Of a stretch of DNA of 64,000 nt, positions 44,969 through 57,547 are shown piece by piece (position 1 is the first letter of the stretch; each line of letters opens with the position of its first letter). Location of the stretch: NCBI RefSeq assembly GCF_000340215.1, contig NW_006921533.1, positions 3,770,273 to 3,834,272 on the forward strand, given 5' to 3'. The position numbers and the translations under genes are program-made. This stretch comes from Pseudocercospora fijiensis CIRAD86 (Eukaryota > Ascomycota > Dothideomycetes > Mycosphaerellales > Mycosphaerellaceae). Below the pieces are notes generated by a model. That model ran no database searches. It was not told where the DNA came from and saw only the letters and a list, made by a program, of their open reading frames with translations.

Positions 44969-45164
44969 TGTAAGAAGGGTCTGTTAGTAGGTAGATAGGG
45001 TAGTAGTAGGTATAGGTAGTATTCGATAAGGAGCTAGGAGGAGAGGGAGGAAGGTAGGCAAGTTAGCCTATTACTAAGCGCTAAGCCCTACCTAAGGCAC
45101 TAAGACCCTAGCTTCACTTAGCCTAGTTACATGCTAATTACGTATAGCCTCTTTAGCCCTAATA
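44969..45164 (-). repeat. 3' LTR of the nested gypsy element
   Basis: 196 bp. Read on the plus strand it begins TGTAAGAAGGG and ends CCCTAATA, so the minus-strand LTR runs TATTAGGG...CTTACA. The TG start is altered to TA; the CA end is intact here. Confidence 0.92.
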
Positions 45165-46319
45165 CACGCTTCCCTTCTAAAGGCCGCGCCCTCGTAGCCT
45201 GTCTATGTTCTACGACCTCTATTGCCGCTAACTTAGCAAGTCTAATAAGCTGCTTAGCCCGCGCTAAATTAAACACTTAACTACCTAATTATATAACTAT
45301 GTTAAACCTTACCTTCTAATACAATGTCTAACTCTAACTGCGCTATCCTTGTATATAATAAAGTAAAGGAATATAAAGCTATAAGAATTAAGGACTATCG
45401 ACTAATTATAATACGAGCGCACCTTCCCTACTGCAATAGGTAGGTATACGGGGTATTGCAGCACTGCCTCCGTTCTAAGTAATGTCGTATCGAGTTCTTT
45501 GCGTCTACTCTTAAAAGACCTAGCAACGTCCGCTTCCGAGGGTTGTCTGCTTCCGAGGGTTTGTTCTTATTGTTACAAGGGCTATTATTTACTTTTTAGA
45601 AAAAACACAGCTCGTCTGGTTTCTATAGGCGAAGGCTATTATAAGTGCAGTAGTTAAGGTTCGCCTCGCTTAAAGGGTTAGAAAGATCGAGGAGTAACCT
45701 ATTGTCCGCAAGATCGACCCCAGCTAGCTTAGCTCTATAGTTTTGCCCTTAGTTAGTTAGTCTATTAGTCTACTCAATCTTTTAAGCGGCTTAAAGTTTT
45801 GACTTAGCCTTAAAGTTTAATCAAAGTTTTGATTAAAGGTGCCTTAAAGTTTTAACGTAGGTAAGGTTAACAATAGCAGCGACTAGGTAATATTAATAAT
45901 AGCAGCGCTAGCCGTCTTAGCGCCAACTTTACCTTGCTTCCGGTTTCCTTCTTTAACTAATAACAACATTAGCAACACCGTTACTAACATAGCGGTGTCC
46001 TTCCTTTCTCGAATAGCAACACACCCTATAATACTATTACTAATATAGCCGCGCCGGCCGCGCCGCCCTTCGCTAGCTCGTAGCGCGACGCTATTATCTT
46101 CCTTACCGTTATTCGTACGCGCGCGCGCATCGCCCTTGTCGATCGCTTAGGCCTTAGGGCCTCGATAGAATAGAGGAATAAAAGGGGCGCTAAGAGAAGG
46201 GTCTTATAGGGTGCGCTAGTAAAGAGGTAGATTCTATAGTAGTATAGTCTTATTGTCCTTTGTTACTAACAATTGCTTGCCTCTAATTAGTTAGCTAATA
46301 GCACCCCGGGGGTAGCATT

Positions 46320-49300
46320 GTTCCTAGGTAACATTATAGGCCCTTAGCCTTCTTCTTGTTCTTTATACTAGTCTAATACTTATCTAACAACTTAGTTATG
46401 TCCTTAAAGGAACCTTTAGCTTCCTATAAGTCCTATTTAGGTAAATAGCCTTACTATCTTAATAGGTACTCCTTCTTGCCTTGCCTAGTCCGGTGCTTTA
46501 GAATACGTTCTATAGACTACAGCTCTTTACTATCCGCTAGTATGTCTTTATGTTTAGTAAGGGCTTCATCCCCCTCGCGCAAGTAATATAGCTTAAGGAG
46601 GGATACATAGAAGGTGTTATAGATGGTATAATAAGGAGGAAGCTACAACTAATAGGCCTATGCGGAGGAGCCCTTAACTTCTCGAATGCGGAATAGACTA
46701 ATATATCTTAGTGCGAGCTTAGGCCTTGTTTTGCCGTTAGGTAATAGGTACTTGCGGATGCGGAGGTTCTTAGTACTTAGCATAACTATATCGCCTTGTT
46801 TAAAGGTCCTTAGCGTATAGTACTTGTCGTAGTAGGTCTTTTAGTACTCTTAAGCCTTTGTCAACTTCTCGGCTATCTTAGTATAGATTTCCCGCATCTT
46901 CTAAACCCTCTTAATAGCCGCTAGTGTTTCGGGTACTTAACGCGCTTCCCTTTCCTTACGCTCGGCCTCGAGCGATAGGGGGTCTTGTAGCATAGCAGCG
47001 TTCTAGCCTATTATAGCTATATAGGGTAAGACCTTAGTTAATAAATACACACTGTTGTTATATACGAATTCGGCTAGTTATAGAAGGTTAACCTATCTAT
47101 TAGGGTCTTTATTAATGTAGCTACGCAGGTACTGCTATAGCGTAGCATTTTGCCTCTCTGTCTAACCGTTAGTCTATAGATAGAAGGCTATTAATAGCCG
47201 ATGCTTTAGTCTTAGCTGTAGGCATAATTCGCTCTAATAGTGCGATATGAATGTCGAGCCCCTATCGGAGACTATCCCCTTAGGGGTCCCCTAATAGCTA
47301 TAGAAGATGTTGTTCTATAGGGCTTTAGCTATATTAATAGTAGTCTAATCCTTTCGAGTAGGAATGTAACGAGCACCCTTAGTGAATCGGTCTACAATAA
47401 CTAGTATAGCGTTAAAGACGTCTTTGCTTCCTCTTCGCTTAGTAGAGGGAAGACCTATAATAAAGTCTATTATAAGCTCTATAAAAGGCTTCTTTAGAAT
47501 AGGGAGTAAAGACAACTCGCTAAATAGTAAGTGCTTTAGTGCTTTAACTCGCTAGCATACTACATAGGTCTGTATATACTCCTTTATATACCGCTTACTA
47601 TTTAGCTAGTAGTATATGCGCGATAGTAACTCGTGCGACCTCTCTATGCTATAGTAACTAGCGAGTTTACTATTATAGTGCCTCTTTAAAAGCTCTTATC
47701 TAATCGATTGTTTAGCGGGGACATAATACCTGCCCTTAAACTTTAAGTAACCTTTGTCGTCGATCGACTAATTGTTATTACTCTTACTAGATCGAGTCGC
47801 CCGCCTACTTATAAGCTTATTAATACGCTCGACAGTAAAGGCGTCCCTCTACTAAGTACGTAACAGCTTATCTATAAACGATTAACTATCCCTATTTATA
47901 AGGTCATTTAACAGCACCCGTACTATCGAACGAGGTACGCATTATATACATCTAATAGCACTAGCAGCCGGAACTACTATAACCTCTTTTATAGTGCTAT
48001 CGCTATATAGGCTATTACTATAGATAGTAATGTCTTTAATCGAGTTATTATAGCTCGAGCGATCTACGTCCTTTCTTTTAACGTACACTAGAAGAACGAC
48101 AACTCCGCTATAGTATTTGTTGTTGCCGCGGGGTCCGGAAGTCCGCTTATCCTACGCTTGCTTATTAATAACACGGGCTATAGCAATCTTATACTATAGG
48201 GTTAGAAACAAAGAATTGATATGTTAGGTCTCGCTATCGTAATTAGGTCGCCTCGATAGGCTATTAGCAGGGTTACTTACGCCTAGCCGGTATAATATAT
48301 TAAAATCAAACCCGGCGAGGTAGACGGCCTATCTAGCCTATCGACCTATAACCCTAGTAACCTTAGTAATACTACGGAGGTTGTTATAGTCTGTATAGAC
48401 CTAAATTGTATGCTAAGCACTATTAAGATAGTAGCGCTAATGCTTGAAGGCTTTAACAATAGCTAAGAGCTCTTGCTCGTAGGTCTCGTAGCGACGTTTA
48501 GTATTAATTATCTTCCTCGAGAAGAAGGCAATCGGGTGCTAGTAGGTGTTATTAGCCTATTGTAATATAATAGCTAATATAGCGAACTATAAAGCGTTAG
48601 TCTCAATTCGGATCTGTTTGCTTAGTACGAAATAGTATAATAAGGGGACTTTAGTAAATCGCTTCTTTAGACCGTTAAAAGCGGCTTGCGTTTTGTTAGT
48701 CTACCTAAACTCTCTAGAAGGGTTTGCCTTAGTCTTAGTAAGCTTAGTTAATAGTATTACATGCCTCGAATAGCCCTTAATAAAACGGCGGTAGAAATTA
48801 GCGAAGCCGAGGAACGATTAAAGCTCCTTAATAGACGTAGGAATAGGCTATTTAGTAATTGTTTTAATCCGATTAGGATCAGCCTTAACACTATTAGTTA
48901 ATACGATAAAACTAAGAAAGGCTACCTCCTTAGCAGCAAAGGTGCATTTAGAAGGCTTACAATACAGTCTATAGGCTCGTAGGCGGTTAAGGACCTTGCG
49001 GACTATAGCCTAGTGCTCCGCAATGTTAGGTAAGTGTATATAAACTAGGATGTTATCTAGGTAAACTACATAGAGGTAATCTAATAGGCCTAATAGGGCC
49101 CGATTAATATAGGACTAGAATATAGTAGGGGCATTAGCTAGCCTAAATAGCATAACTAAGTACTCGAAATAGCTATAGCGAGTATAAAAGGCTATCTTCT
49201 ATTTATCGCCCTTGCGAATACGAATGCGGTAATAGGCGTCCTTAATGTCCAATATAGTATAGTAGTAGGCACTAGAAAGGCGATCGAGGGTCTTATTAAT

Positions 49301-51621
49301 AAGAGGAAGTAGACAGCGATCTTTAATAGTAACAGCATTAAGCCTACGATAATCGATATAGAGGCGTAGGCTACTATCCTTCTTTAGTACGAACAGGATA
49401 GGGGCACTAGCAGGGCTGTTACTATACCGAATGCGGCTATTAGCTAGGTTTTCCTCTAGGTACTTACGCAACATAGCAAGCTCTCGCTTACTAAGGTTGT
49501 AGAAGGGGCTAAAAGGAACCTCCTTGCCCTCTATAATGTTAATCTTATAATCTGTCTCCTTAAACATAGGCAATGTCGATGCTAGGTAATGTTTGAATAC
49601 ATTAATATAGGTCTCTCGAATAGGCACTAGTATACGTTCGAGCTAATTAGGGTCTATACTATTAGGGGGCATAGGTTTATCGTTATTACTACTAAGCAGG
49701 TCGGCAGTCGGATTAGCTAAGGCGGAGGCTAGTATTAGGTTGCTAATAAACAGGACCCTAATATTATTAGGACACTCGCTAATATCAATGTATTTAATGT
49801 CCTCTTTCCTAGCGATTCTAAATCGCTATTGTTAACTGCCTAAGTCTATAACTATAGCATAGTACTTAAGAATAGGGTTGCTAATAACAATGTCGGATAG
49901 GAGGCTATCTATGTCTACCGCGTAAGTAGTAAAGTTTAGTAGGCGTTTATTTCCGAGGTCGTCTTTTAGAACTATAGGAACATAGTAGGCCCTATAGGTC
50001 AAGTGCCGAGCGTTATTAAACTAAGCAAGGGTTAGTAGGTTAGTTTTCGGCAGTTGTCGGAGGTCTAATTGCTTAGCTAGGCGATAGCTAATAAGGGCAC
50101 TAACTGAATTTCCGGGGTCTAGCATAACCTTTGCCTTATAGTTAGTGTCGCGCCTAGATATAAGATAGGTACGTATAATAGCTAGTATAATGTCGATAGT
50201 CTTACGCCGTACAAGGCTAACAGTTAGTGCGGCGCTTACTCTTTTTTCGACTAATTAAAAGAGCCGACTAGGGTAGCATTAGCGGCTAAAAGGTGTTTCC
50301 TATGCTTAGCGGAAGCATAGTTAATTCGGGCCTAGTCCTTAGGTTTGTCGCATTAGCCTAGTAGATAGCTAGTGCTATTACAATTAAAGCACTTCAATCC
50401 GGTTAGGGGGTTGCTATAGCCGCTATTGCTGCTATTATTAGTTAAGCGATTAGTACTATAGGGATACGAGCCCCTTCTACGGCCCCTATCGCGGCCTCCT
50501 CTATATAGCTAGCGGCTACAGCCTCTTCTACGGTTATTGTTACTATTCCTATTGTTAGTATTGTTGTTATAGTAGGAACCTTGATTTCCTCCGCGGCTAC
50601 TACGATTGCCGCGGTTAGTACTAGCTAGCCGGATCCTCGATTCTAGTCGTTGCTAGAGCTAGATAGCTCGTTCGGCTGTTTCTACTTCGACTATAAATTA
50701 AATGCGTATTAGGTTAGCTTATTCGAACATACGGCGACGGTCTAATTCGAGGATAAGTTCCTATCTAAGTTTTAGGCGTATTTCCGAGATCTATATAGAA
50801 TTAGTCTTAGGTAGAAGGTTATCCTCGAGGGTCTTTAAATAGGCTTCAAATAAGCGAGCCGATTGATTAGTCTTCTATTTAGCTCGAAGATACAGGTCCT
50901 AAGCATATTATTGCCTTAGTATAGGGTTTCTAAGGGTATCTAGTATAATAGTTTTATAGGTCTACTACTAAACAGCGGTCTAGTCGTCGAGGGAGTCGAA
51001 ATAGTTATCCTATGTGCGCTTTAGGTCGCTATTAATGTACTGCATAGCGTGTACGACTAAGGAATAGTCGTCTAGTAGCGCTCTTAGTACATTGCGCTAG
51101 TTGAGTTTATAGTTACGAATGTAGTCGTTATACTGCTTTCGACTAGAGCTATTAAACACAATGCAGTCCTTAAGTTTAGCGTCCTTCTTTTAGATAGGTA
51201 GTAAAGAAGGTCCTGCTATTAGCTTAGTAGTAGTTGTTAGAGATTCCTAGAGGCGGCGAATCTCGAGAAGATTATCCTTTAGCTATTGTTCTTAACGCAA
51301 GGTAGTAAGCCTGTTTTAGGTAGCTTCTTAAAGCCTCGCTACTAGCTAGGGGCTAAAGGCTAGTTAGCTATATCGACGGTTAACAATATTGCTAAGAATG
51401 TCGTTAATAGGCAACCCTAGGTCGTTACCTAGAATTATAGGTTCTTCGGTAGGCCTAGTAGTAGGCTCTTTAGTAGGAGGCACTTTAGCAGGTGCTCCGG
51501 TAGGCACTTTAGTAGGAGGCGCTTTAGTAGGCACTATGCCGCTAGCGTTGTCGTTGCTAGCGCTACTAGCGGTAGTACGGTTGTTGTTTCGTAATAAACT
51601 AGCTATTATAAGGAGCGACAC
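46320..51621 (-). pseudogene. Gag-pol of the nested gypsy element, RIP-inactivated
   Basis: Minus-strand reading gives Gag from an ATG near 51621, with a Pro/Thr/Lys-rich stretch. A zinc knuckle lies at 50397-50351: CFNC, then Tyr in place of the expected His, a stop in place of Gln, and the last Cys, both changes in the RIP direction. Reverse transcriptase is open at 49627-49199 ([29 protein letters not shown]). The YLDD box (near 49040-49065) reads YLDN, losing a catalytic Asp by TpG to TpA. RNase H sequence follows (about 47900-48600). The integrase (about 46960-47530) and chromodomain (about 46380-46550) mirror the left copy. No functional protein can be made. Confidence 0.85.
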
Positions 51622-51878
51622 TAATAATGTATTATTAGCCCCTAAGATACGGGTATAGCGGAATTAGCGAGTATCGTTCTAATATGCTTAACTTAGTATA
51701 ATAGGCCGTATAGAAGGCCTTGCTTAATAATTAGTACGGTTGTTTTAATAGAATAGTACGTATAGGTCCCGTTCTTCGGGCGTAATATAGTTAGATTAGT
51801 CTTGTTCGTAGCTATACCGCTAAAAGCTTAAAATAAGAACTATCTAGCTGCTGCCCTCGAAGGGTAGATCGAATACTA

Positions 51879-52074
51879 TATAAGAAGGGTCTGTTAGCAG
51901 GTAGATAGGGTAGTAGTAGGTATAGGTAGTATTCGATAAGGAGCTAGGAGGAGAGGGAGGAAGGTAGGCAAGTTAGCCTATTACTAAGCGCTAAGCCCTG
52001 CCTAAGGCACTAAGACCCTAGCTTTACTTAGCCTAGTTATATGCCAATTACGTATAGCCTCTTTAGCCCTAATA
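51879..52074 (-). repeat. 5' LTR of the nested gypsy element
   Basis: 196 bp, paired with 44969-45164. On the minus strand it starts TATTAGGG and ends CTTATA, so both termini are changed from TG...CA. Directly followed on the plus strand by the GCGGA duplication at 52075-52079. Confidence 0.92.
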
Positions 52075-55063
52075 GCGGAAGAGGCTCCTATCGAGGAAGA
52101 CGAGGCTATCGACCTATTTAGCGACGTCGAGGAGGATAATAGCGATATACTAGCGGACGAGGAAAATGCGGAAGATGCTAGCGTAGCTATAGCACTACGC
52201 CGCTAGACTCGATAACAAACTCGACTCGTAGCCGTAGCCGCCGCCGCTAGTCCTTAGCGACGTATTTAACAGAATAGGACTACTCGAGGCACTTAACGCG
52301 TTCGTAGTTAGCGTCGTACCCGCGAGTAGAAGTACGTTAATATCTTCGGAGAGATAAAGCGTACTAGGCTCCCGCCTAAGTAGTAGATAATAATCTTTAA
52401 TAGCTATAGCGAGAAGCTAAATAGGACTTATCGTAACTATATCCGCTAGTCTATAGCTGCCCTTAAATATAAGTATATCGTCTTAGCTCGAGTTATTCGT
52501 AACGAACTAAAGAAGCTTATTAGTAAGCCCTTCTTTAGCTAATATAAGCCGGAAGATTCGATAAAGGAGGTTAACCTATAGGAGATATATAGTATTATCG
52601 AAGATACTATACTAACCTAGGTCGATCTTCTACGTAAGCTGCTTCCGAATAAGAAGGTCCTAATCGATAAGACTACGAACGAGTCGCCTCCGTATAAGTA
52701 GGACCGCCTCTACAAACGTATCGCGGTAATAATATAAATAGCTATTCGCTCGATCTCCTTAAAGAAGGCCTCGATTTTCGGTAAGCAATTCGGCCTATAT
52801 CTAGTTACTAGCGGTATACTATACTACGTTATTAGTATAATTAATAATATAGGCATTTCTAGTGCCGCCCGTACGATTTAAGTGTTAATACGGAAGATAG
52901 AGGCGGTCTAGGACTAGCGTATTATAATTATAGCTCGAGACAAGCGGAGTTTCTCGGTATACGACAACCTCGTAAAGCAGAAGAACCGTAAGAGCGTCTA
53001 GAAGCAAGGCGACTATACGGAGATACTAAATATAACTACATCCTATATCGGCATTAACGAGCGCATTTAAGACGATTTAACTAAAGATATAATCGATTTA
53101 AATTCGGAGCTTAGCTATAAGCATATCCTAGGAAACCTAGCCGAGGACGCGAAGCATAGAACCCGTAAGTACCTCTCGTTATACTATATCGACTAGGCAT
53201 TAGGTATTATATTTAGACTAGAGCTAAAGGGTATATTCGAGAGGTACGATTTCGAGATACGATACTAGTCGACTATTTTAGAGAGTATCGATATAGTAAT
53301 AGGAGTTAGTACTAAGCATCTCCGTAAGGGCAACAAAACCGAGCGCTTTATATAGCTAGAAATCGATATAATAGACCTAGAAGATGCTACCGACCTCGTA
53401 CTAATAAAGCTGTTAATAAACGATAAGGTATCGATTGCTAGATCTAAGAAGGTCCTAAAGGACATCTTTATCGACAATATACAACTAGATAAGGATAAGG
53501 ACTTCGGCGATCCGGATCCTACTCGAGATACGAAAAGCCGACTATATCTAATCGTCGGAGACTAGATAATATATGCCCGTTTTAATAGCTATTAAGCGGA
53601 AGGCGTCGAGTCGGAGCGCCCGTACGATCGATACGACTAGGGCGTTATCGTACCTAGCTAGCTATATATCTATATAAACAAAGCGTACGGCATCGTTAAG
53701 ACCTACTTCGACAAGAATTCCGATAAGGCGCAGCTTGCCTATTCCTTAGTCGGCGATGCCTTGTTCTATACGATAAAAGGCATTAGTAAGGAGAACCCTA
53801 AATACTTTTTAATCTTAAACTTGCTATATCGTATGTTCCGTAGCCGCATTACTACCTGCTTCTAGTATAAGATAGACTTACAAGGTTTATTAGACTATTC
53901 CGATAAGTCGAAGAGCCAGATAGAGGTGCTAAAGGCTGCTATCTCTAATCTCGAGCTAGAGTAGTATCTGCAAATAGTCGAGAATATCTAGAGCAAGGCG
54001 TTTACTAAGGAGATATAGCAAAACAAGTATATTAGTAAGGACGAGGTCATTATCTAGGATGCTAACTATACTACTATGTATCGCTTGCTAATACAGATCG
54101 AGGAGCTTATAACGATACGTACCGCTATCCGGAAAATAGACGTCGGTTACTTAAAGCGTATAGTCGACTATCTTATCGTTCTATTCCTTAGAGCTAACTA
54201 GACTAACTACGCGAAGCATATGCTAGAATTCCGCTAGTTACTAGAATAGGAATAGCCGTTACGTCGAGTATTAATAGCTATCTCTATCGTTAACCCCTCT
54301 AGTAAGTAAGGCAAAGGTATCGCCGTAGATAAAGAGATCGAGCTTATTAACAACGACCTAACCCTAGATCTGAATTACTTTAGTAACTCGACCTATAATA
54401 TAGCCGCTGTCGCTCGTAAGAAGGCCGGTAATCGCCGCGTAGCTCGAGTATTAAAGAAGATATTTACATCCGCGATCGGTGTCAAAGGTACTAGTTACTA
54501 TACTAATAAGAACGCTATAACCGATATACTAAGTATAGCCGATAAGCTGTTCCGAGATAGCCTTACAGAGCGACAACTAGTTGCTAAGGACGCTAATAAC
54601 AATTGCGCCCTATCGGACGATATTTAGTAGATTAGTATTAGTAAGCTAGTACTAGTAATTAAGGCATTAAATAAAGCTTATAGCGCTCGTTCTCGGTATA
54701 TAACTATAAGCACGAACGAGGCAGGCAATAATAGCGTCGATAGTATTAATAGCGCTAATGCTCGTAGCTACGGACTCGACGGATATAGCGGAGATCGTAG
54801 TCTACTTAGTGCTATAGCTATTAATAAGGCAGATAAGCTATATATAGATACTAATAGCTTTACTTAGCTAGGCGACGGTCTACTACTAGCAGGATATGCC
54901 TAGGCATTAGGCGAACACGACAATAGCAATAGTAGTAGCAATCTCGGCTTCTATACTATAGCTAGCGGTATGCTATATAATATAGCACTCGCAGATCTAG
55001 ACATGCTGTAGTCTAACGATGCTAATCGCAACCTAGTTCGCGATACTAGTCGTACTAGCACTA

Positions 55064-55110
55064 GTAGAGCTAGCAGAGCTAGCAGAGCTAGCAGAGCTAG
55101 CAGAGCTAGT
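55064..55110 (+). repeat. 9-bp tandem repeat coding Ser-Arg-Ala
   Basis: Five near-perfect AGCAGAGCT units, in frame within the DUF6589-like gene. Confidence 0.7.
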
Positions 55111-55297
55111 AGTAGAATAGACGATAGCGACGACCTAACACTTATATATAGTGCTATCTAAGAGACCGCTACTACTACTAGCTACTTCGATTATGCCGAG
55201 TATTAGGATCTAGGCTAAGATAATAATAAGGCTATTATAACAGCAATAGCTATAGACTAGGGTATTGCAGTAATAAAGGGTTAAATAGAACTAGCTT

Positions 55298-55428
55298 TAA
55301 TTCGCTAGAATTAGCGCTAGAATTAGTACTAGAAATAGCACTAGAAATAGCACTAGAAATAGCGCTAGAAATAGCGCTAGAAATAGCGCTAGAATTGGCG
55401 CTAGAATTGGCGCTAGAATTGGCCTTCT
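55298..55428. repeat. 12-bp tandem array, GGCGCTAGAATT orientation
   Basis: About ten units of a 12-bp repeat drifting between AGCGCTAGAATT, AGCACTAGAAAT and GGCGCTAGAATT. The same unit in the opposite orientation (AATTCTAGCGCC) makes arrays at 57701-57768 and 58239-58512. Confidence 0.75.
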
Positions 55429-55499
55429 CGTCGCGTACGTAGACCTCGAGCAACTTCTCGATAAAGTTAACTCTAGGTTAATAGCCTTAGGTAACTATA

Positions 55500-57041
55500 T
55501 ATTAGATTAGTGCTTGCCTCGCAGGTATAGTAATATATAGCCGTTATTGTTGCCTTGCTATTATCGTGCTGCTATTAGTAGAGGCAAACCTTACCTGCGA
55601 TACGCTAATATAGACCTCCGCTTTCTAGTTTAACTTCTTCTTCTTCTTCTATATATATATATATACATATACTAATACACTAACACCCCTAGTAACATAC
55701 TAGCTATCGGCTTCTTAGTAACAGTATCGATACCTCTTTGTCGTATATAGGTAGCTCTATAGCGATTAATACTATTCCTTGCTAGTTCTACGGCTTGCTA
55801 CCGACAGAGCCGCTTGTCTAATAGTTAAGGTTCCTCGATAGGTAGAGTTTGTTTAGTCCTTCCTCTTCCTTCGAGGTTTGGTCTCCGATAGGCTTTGCCG
55901 ACGTAAGACGTTGCGAACGCGACTCTCCTAGCGAGTAGGTTGTTTTCTATAGCTTTAGCGGGCGCCGACTGCGCATTTAACCGAAAGAGCATAGTTGTTA
56001 TTAGATTATCGCAGTCTTGTCTTAGTGTAACAAACTGCGGGTCTCGGGTAGATTAGCGGAGGTAAAAACTCTTTAGTAAGGTACACCTATAATGCGGCTA
56101 ACGGTCTAACTCGGTAAAAACTCTTTAGTAAGGTATACCTTAAGTAGCGGCTCGATAGCGACTCTCCTACTAAGTAGGTTAATAGACTAAGTAGGTTAAT
56201 AGGTTCGTAGCATTGCTATAGGCCTAACTCGGTAAAAACTCTTTAGTAAGGTATACCTTAAGTAGCGGCTATAGGCTCCCTACGTTCGGATTCTTTATAG
56301 GATAACATACGCGTATCTAGTTAAGTCGGCGTAACGCCTTCGTTAGGACTGTTAGTTATAATAACCTTAGTCGTTACGTAAGGGCCTCTAGTATACTTAA
56401 GCCCGAAGGCGCTTAGTCTTTACTACTATACGACTATAGCACTGCTATACGACTGTAGCCCTTTGCGTATTAAGACTGCTATTCGACTATAGTACGCCTC
56501 CTCTTCTAGCAAGCGTATTAACATTGCTATACGACTACAATGCGCTCGACAACCCTTTTCTACGGTGTCTCTAATACTAAGGGCGCGGTTACACTCTATT
56601 ATTGTCTAGGTACTAATAAGTGTCGCTTTAGCGAATAAGCTGTTATTGTTTCGCTTAATAAGTCCCGTCCTATATACCTTGTCTTCGGTTATACGTGCTA
56701 TAGTTAGTAATAGAATACGTTAATTGTTGCGCATTACGCGTAGCATATAGGCTATATATAATTCTAGTATACTTCGGAGTATATGCTTCTATAGCCGCTT
56801 AGTACCGCTAGTTAATTAGATCCCCGGACGCTACTACTCGTTCTTCTCTGCCTCGTATAGTAACTAGTTATCGGAATGATCGTTCTAGGAGAGTCTAAGT
56901 AATAGAGGGCGTTAACGTAAGAGGGCTATCGTAGCTTCTCGAAGAGTACTTGCGCTCGATATATATTATCGCCCTACGTATCTATCCTTGCCGTATATAT
57001 TATAGTGCCTATAAGAGCATGCGGTGTAATAAGTATAGTAC
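55500..57041. other. Repeat-rich spacer of the large unit
   Basis: No gene seen. A motif of about 28 bp (GGTAAAAACTCTTTAGTAAG plus GTAYACCT) occurs at 56061, 56113 and 56231. Degenerate short motifs around CTGCTATACGACTGTAG recur at 56440-56560. Could hold regulatory or terminal-binding repeats for the element's proteins (inference). Confidence 0.5.
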
Positions 57042-57220
57042 TAGTCTCGCTAGTCTCGCTAGTCTCGCTAGTCTCGCTAGTCTCGCTAGTCTCGCTAGTA
57101 ACTTCTCGCTAGTAACTTCTCGCTAGTAACTTCTCGCTAGTAACTTCTCGCTAGTAACTTCTCGCTAGTAACTTCTCGCTAGTAACTTCTCGCTAGTAAC
57201 TTCTCGCTAGTAACTTCTCG
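57042..57220. repeat. Two adjoining tandem arrays: 9-bp and 14-bp units
   Basis: 57042-57098 is (GTCTCGCTA) about six times. It passes directly into about nine copies of TAACTTCTCGCTAG to 57220. Both units share CTCGCTAG, so the longer one looks like a grown version of the shorter. Confidence 0.8.
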
Positions 57221-57547
57221 GGTTTCGGAGGCGGTTCTTAGTGCCTAAGGCGGCCGTCGTTATCGTATTAGACACTTTTGTTAGCGCTATTTGCTAGAAA
57301 CGCGCTAAATCGACGTATCTCGCTATACTAGTAATACTATTATAAAAGTCGTAAAAGTCGGTATTGTAAATACGCGGAAGGAAGCAGCTATAACGTTTAA
57401 TCCTACTAATTAAGCGCTCTGCTATACTAAATCCGGGGTCTTAGCGGGACTCGGTATCCTTATCGCTTCCTCGAATTTACGCTTCTCGCCTAGCTCTTAT
57501 ATACTATCGATACCTACGACTATCGACACCTACGACTATTTATAAGG

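Larger units (their letters stand above)
44969..52074 (-). mobile_element. Complete Ty3/gypsy chromovirus, nested insertion (7106 bp)
   Basis: Full-length element read on the minus strand, with its 5' LTR at the right. LTRs are 44969-45164 and 51879-52074, 196 bp each. GCGGA occurs at 44964-44968 and again at 52075-52079, a 5-bp target duplication usual for gypsy elements. Counting by eye, the two LTRs differ at six sites, all transitions, so the differences reflect RIP at least as much as age. It lies within the DUF6589-like gene and is therefore younger than the host unit. A second copy of its 3' half starts the window. Confidence 0.93.
44637..55260 (+). pseudogene. DUF6589-like protein gene, RIP-inactivated and split by a gypsy insertion
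   Basis: ATG at 44637 (MSDVDILDSDLLDLLDLLS). The frame runs to 44968, is interrupted by the retroelement, and resumes at 52080 in the same phase once the element and one 5-bp duplication are set aside. The right part stays in one frame for about 3 kb apart from in-frame TAG/TAA. Landmarks are LIVGDxIIYARFNSY near 53550 (family VGDQ-T-xR-R), SERPYDRYD near 53610, KIDLQGLLDYSDKSKSQ near 53875, DVGYLKRIVDYLIVLFLRAN near 54140, and YAKHMLEFRQLLE near 54210. These match the fungal DUF6589 layout. A run of SRA repeats lies at 55064-55110. Function is unknown; a mobility role is inferred from context. The 3' end is approximate. Confidence 0.6.

Noticed and set aside
55250..55453. Minus-strand frame of Ser/Ala/Asn repeats
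   Set aside because: It is the translation of the 12-bp tandem array.
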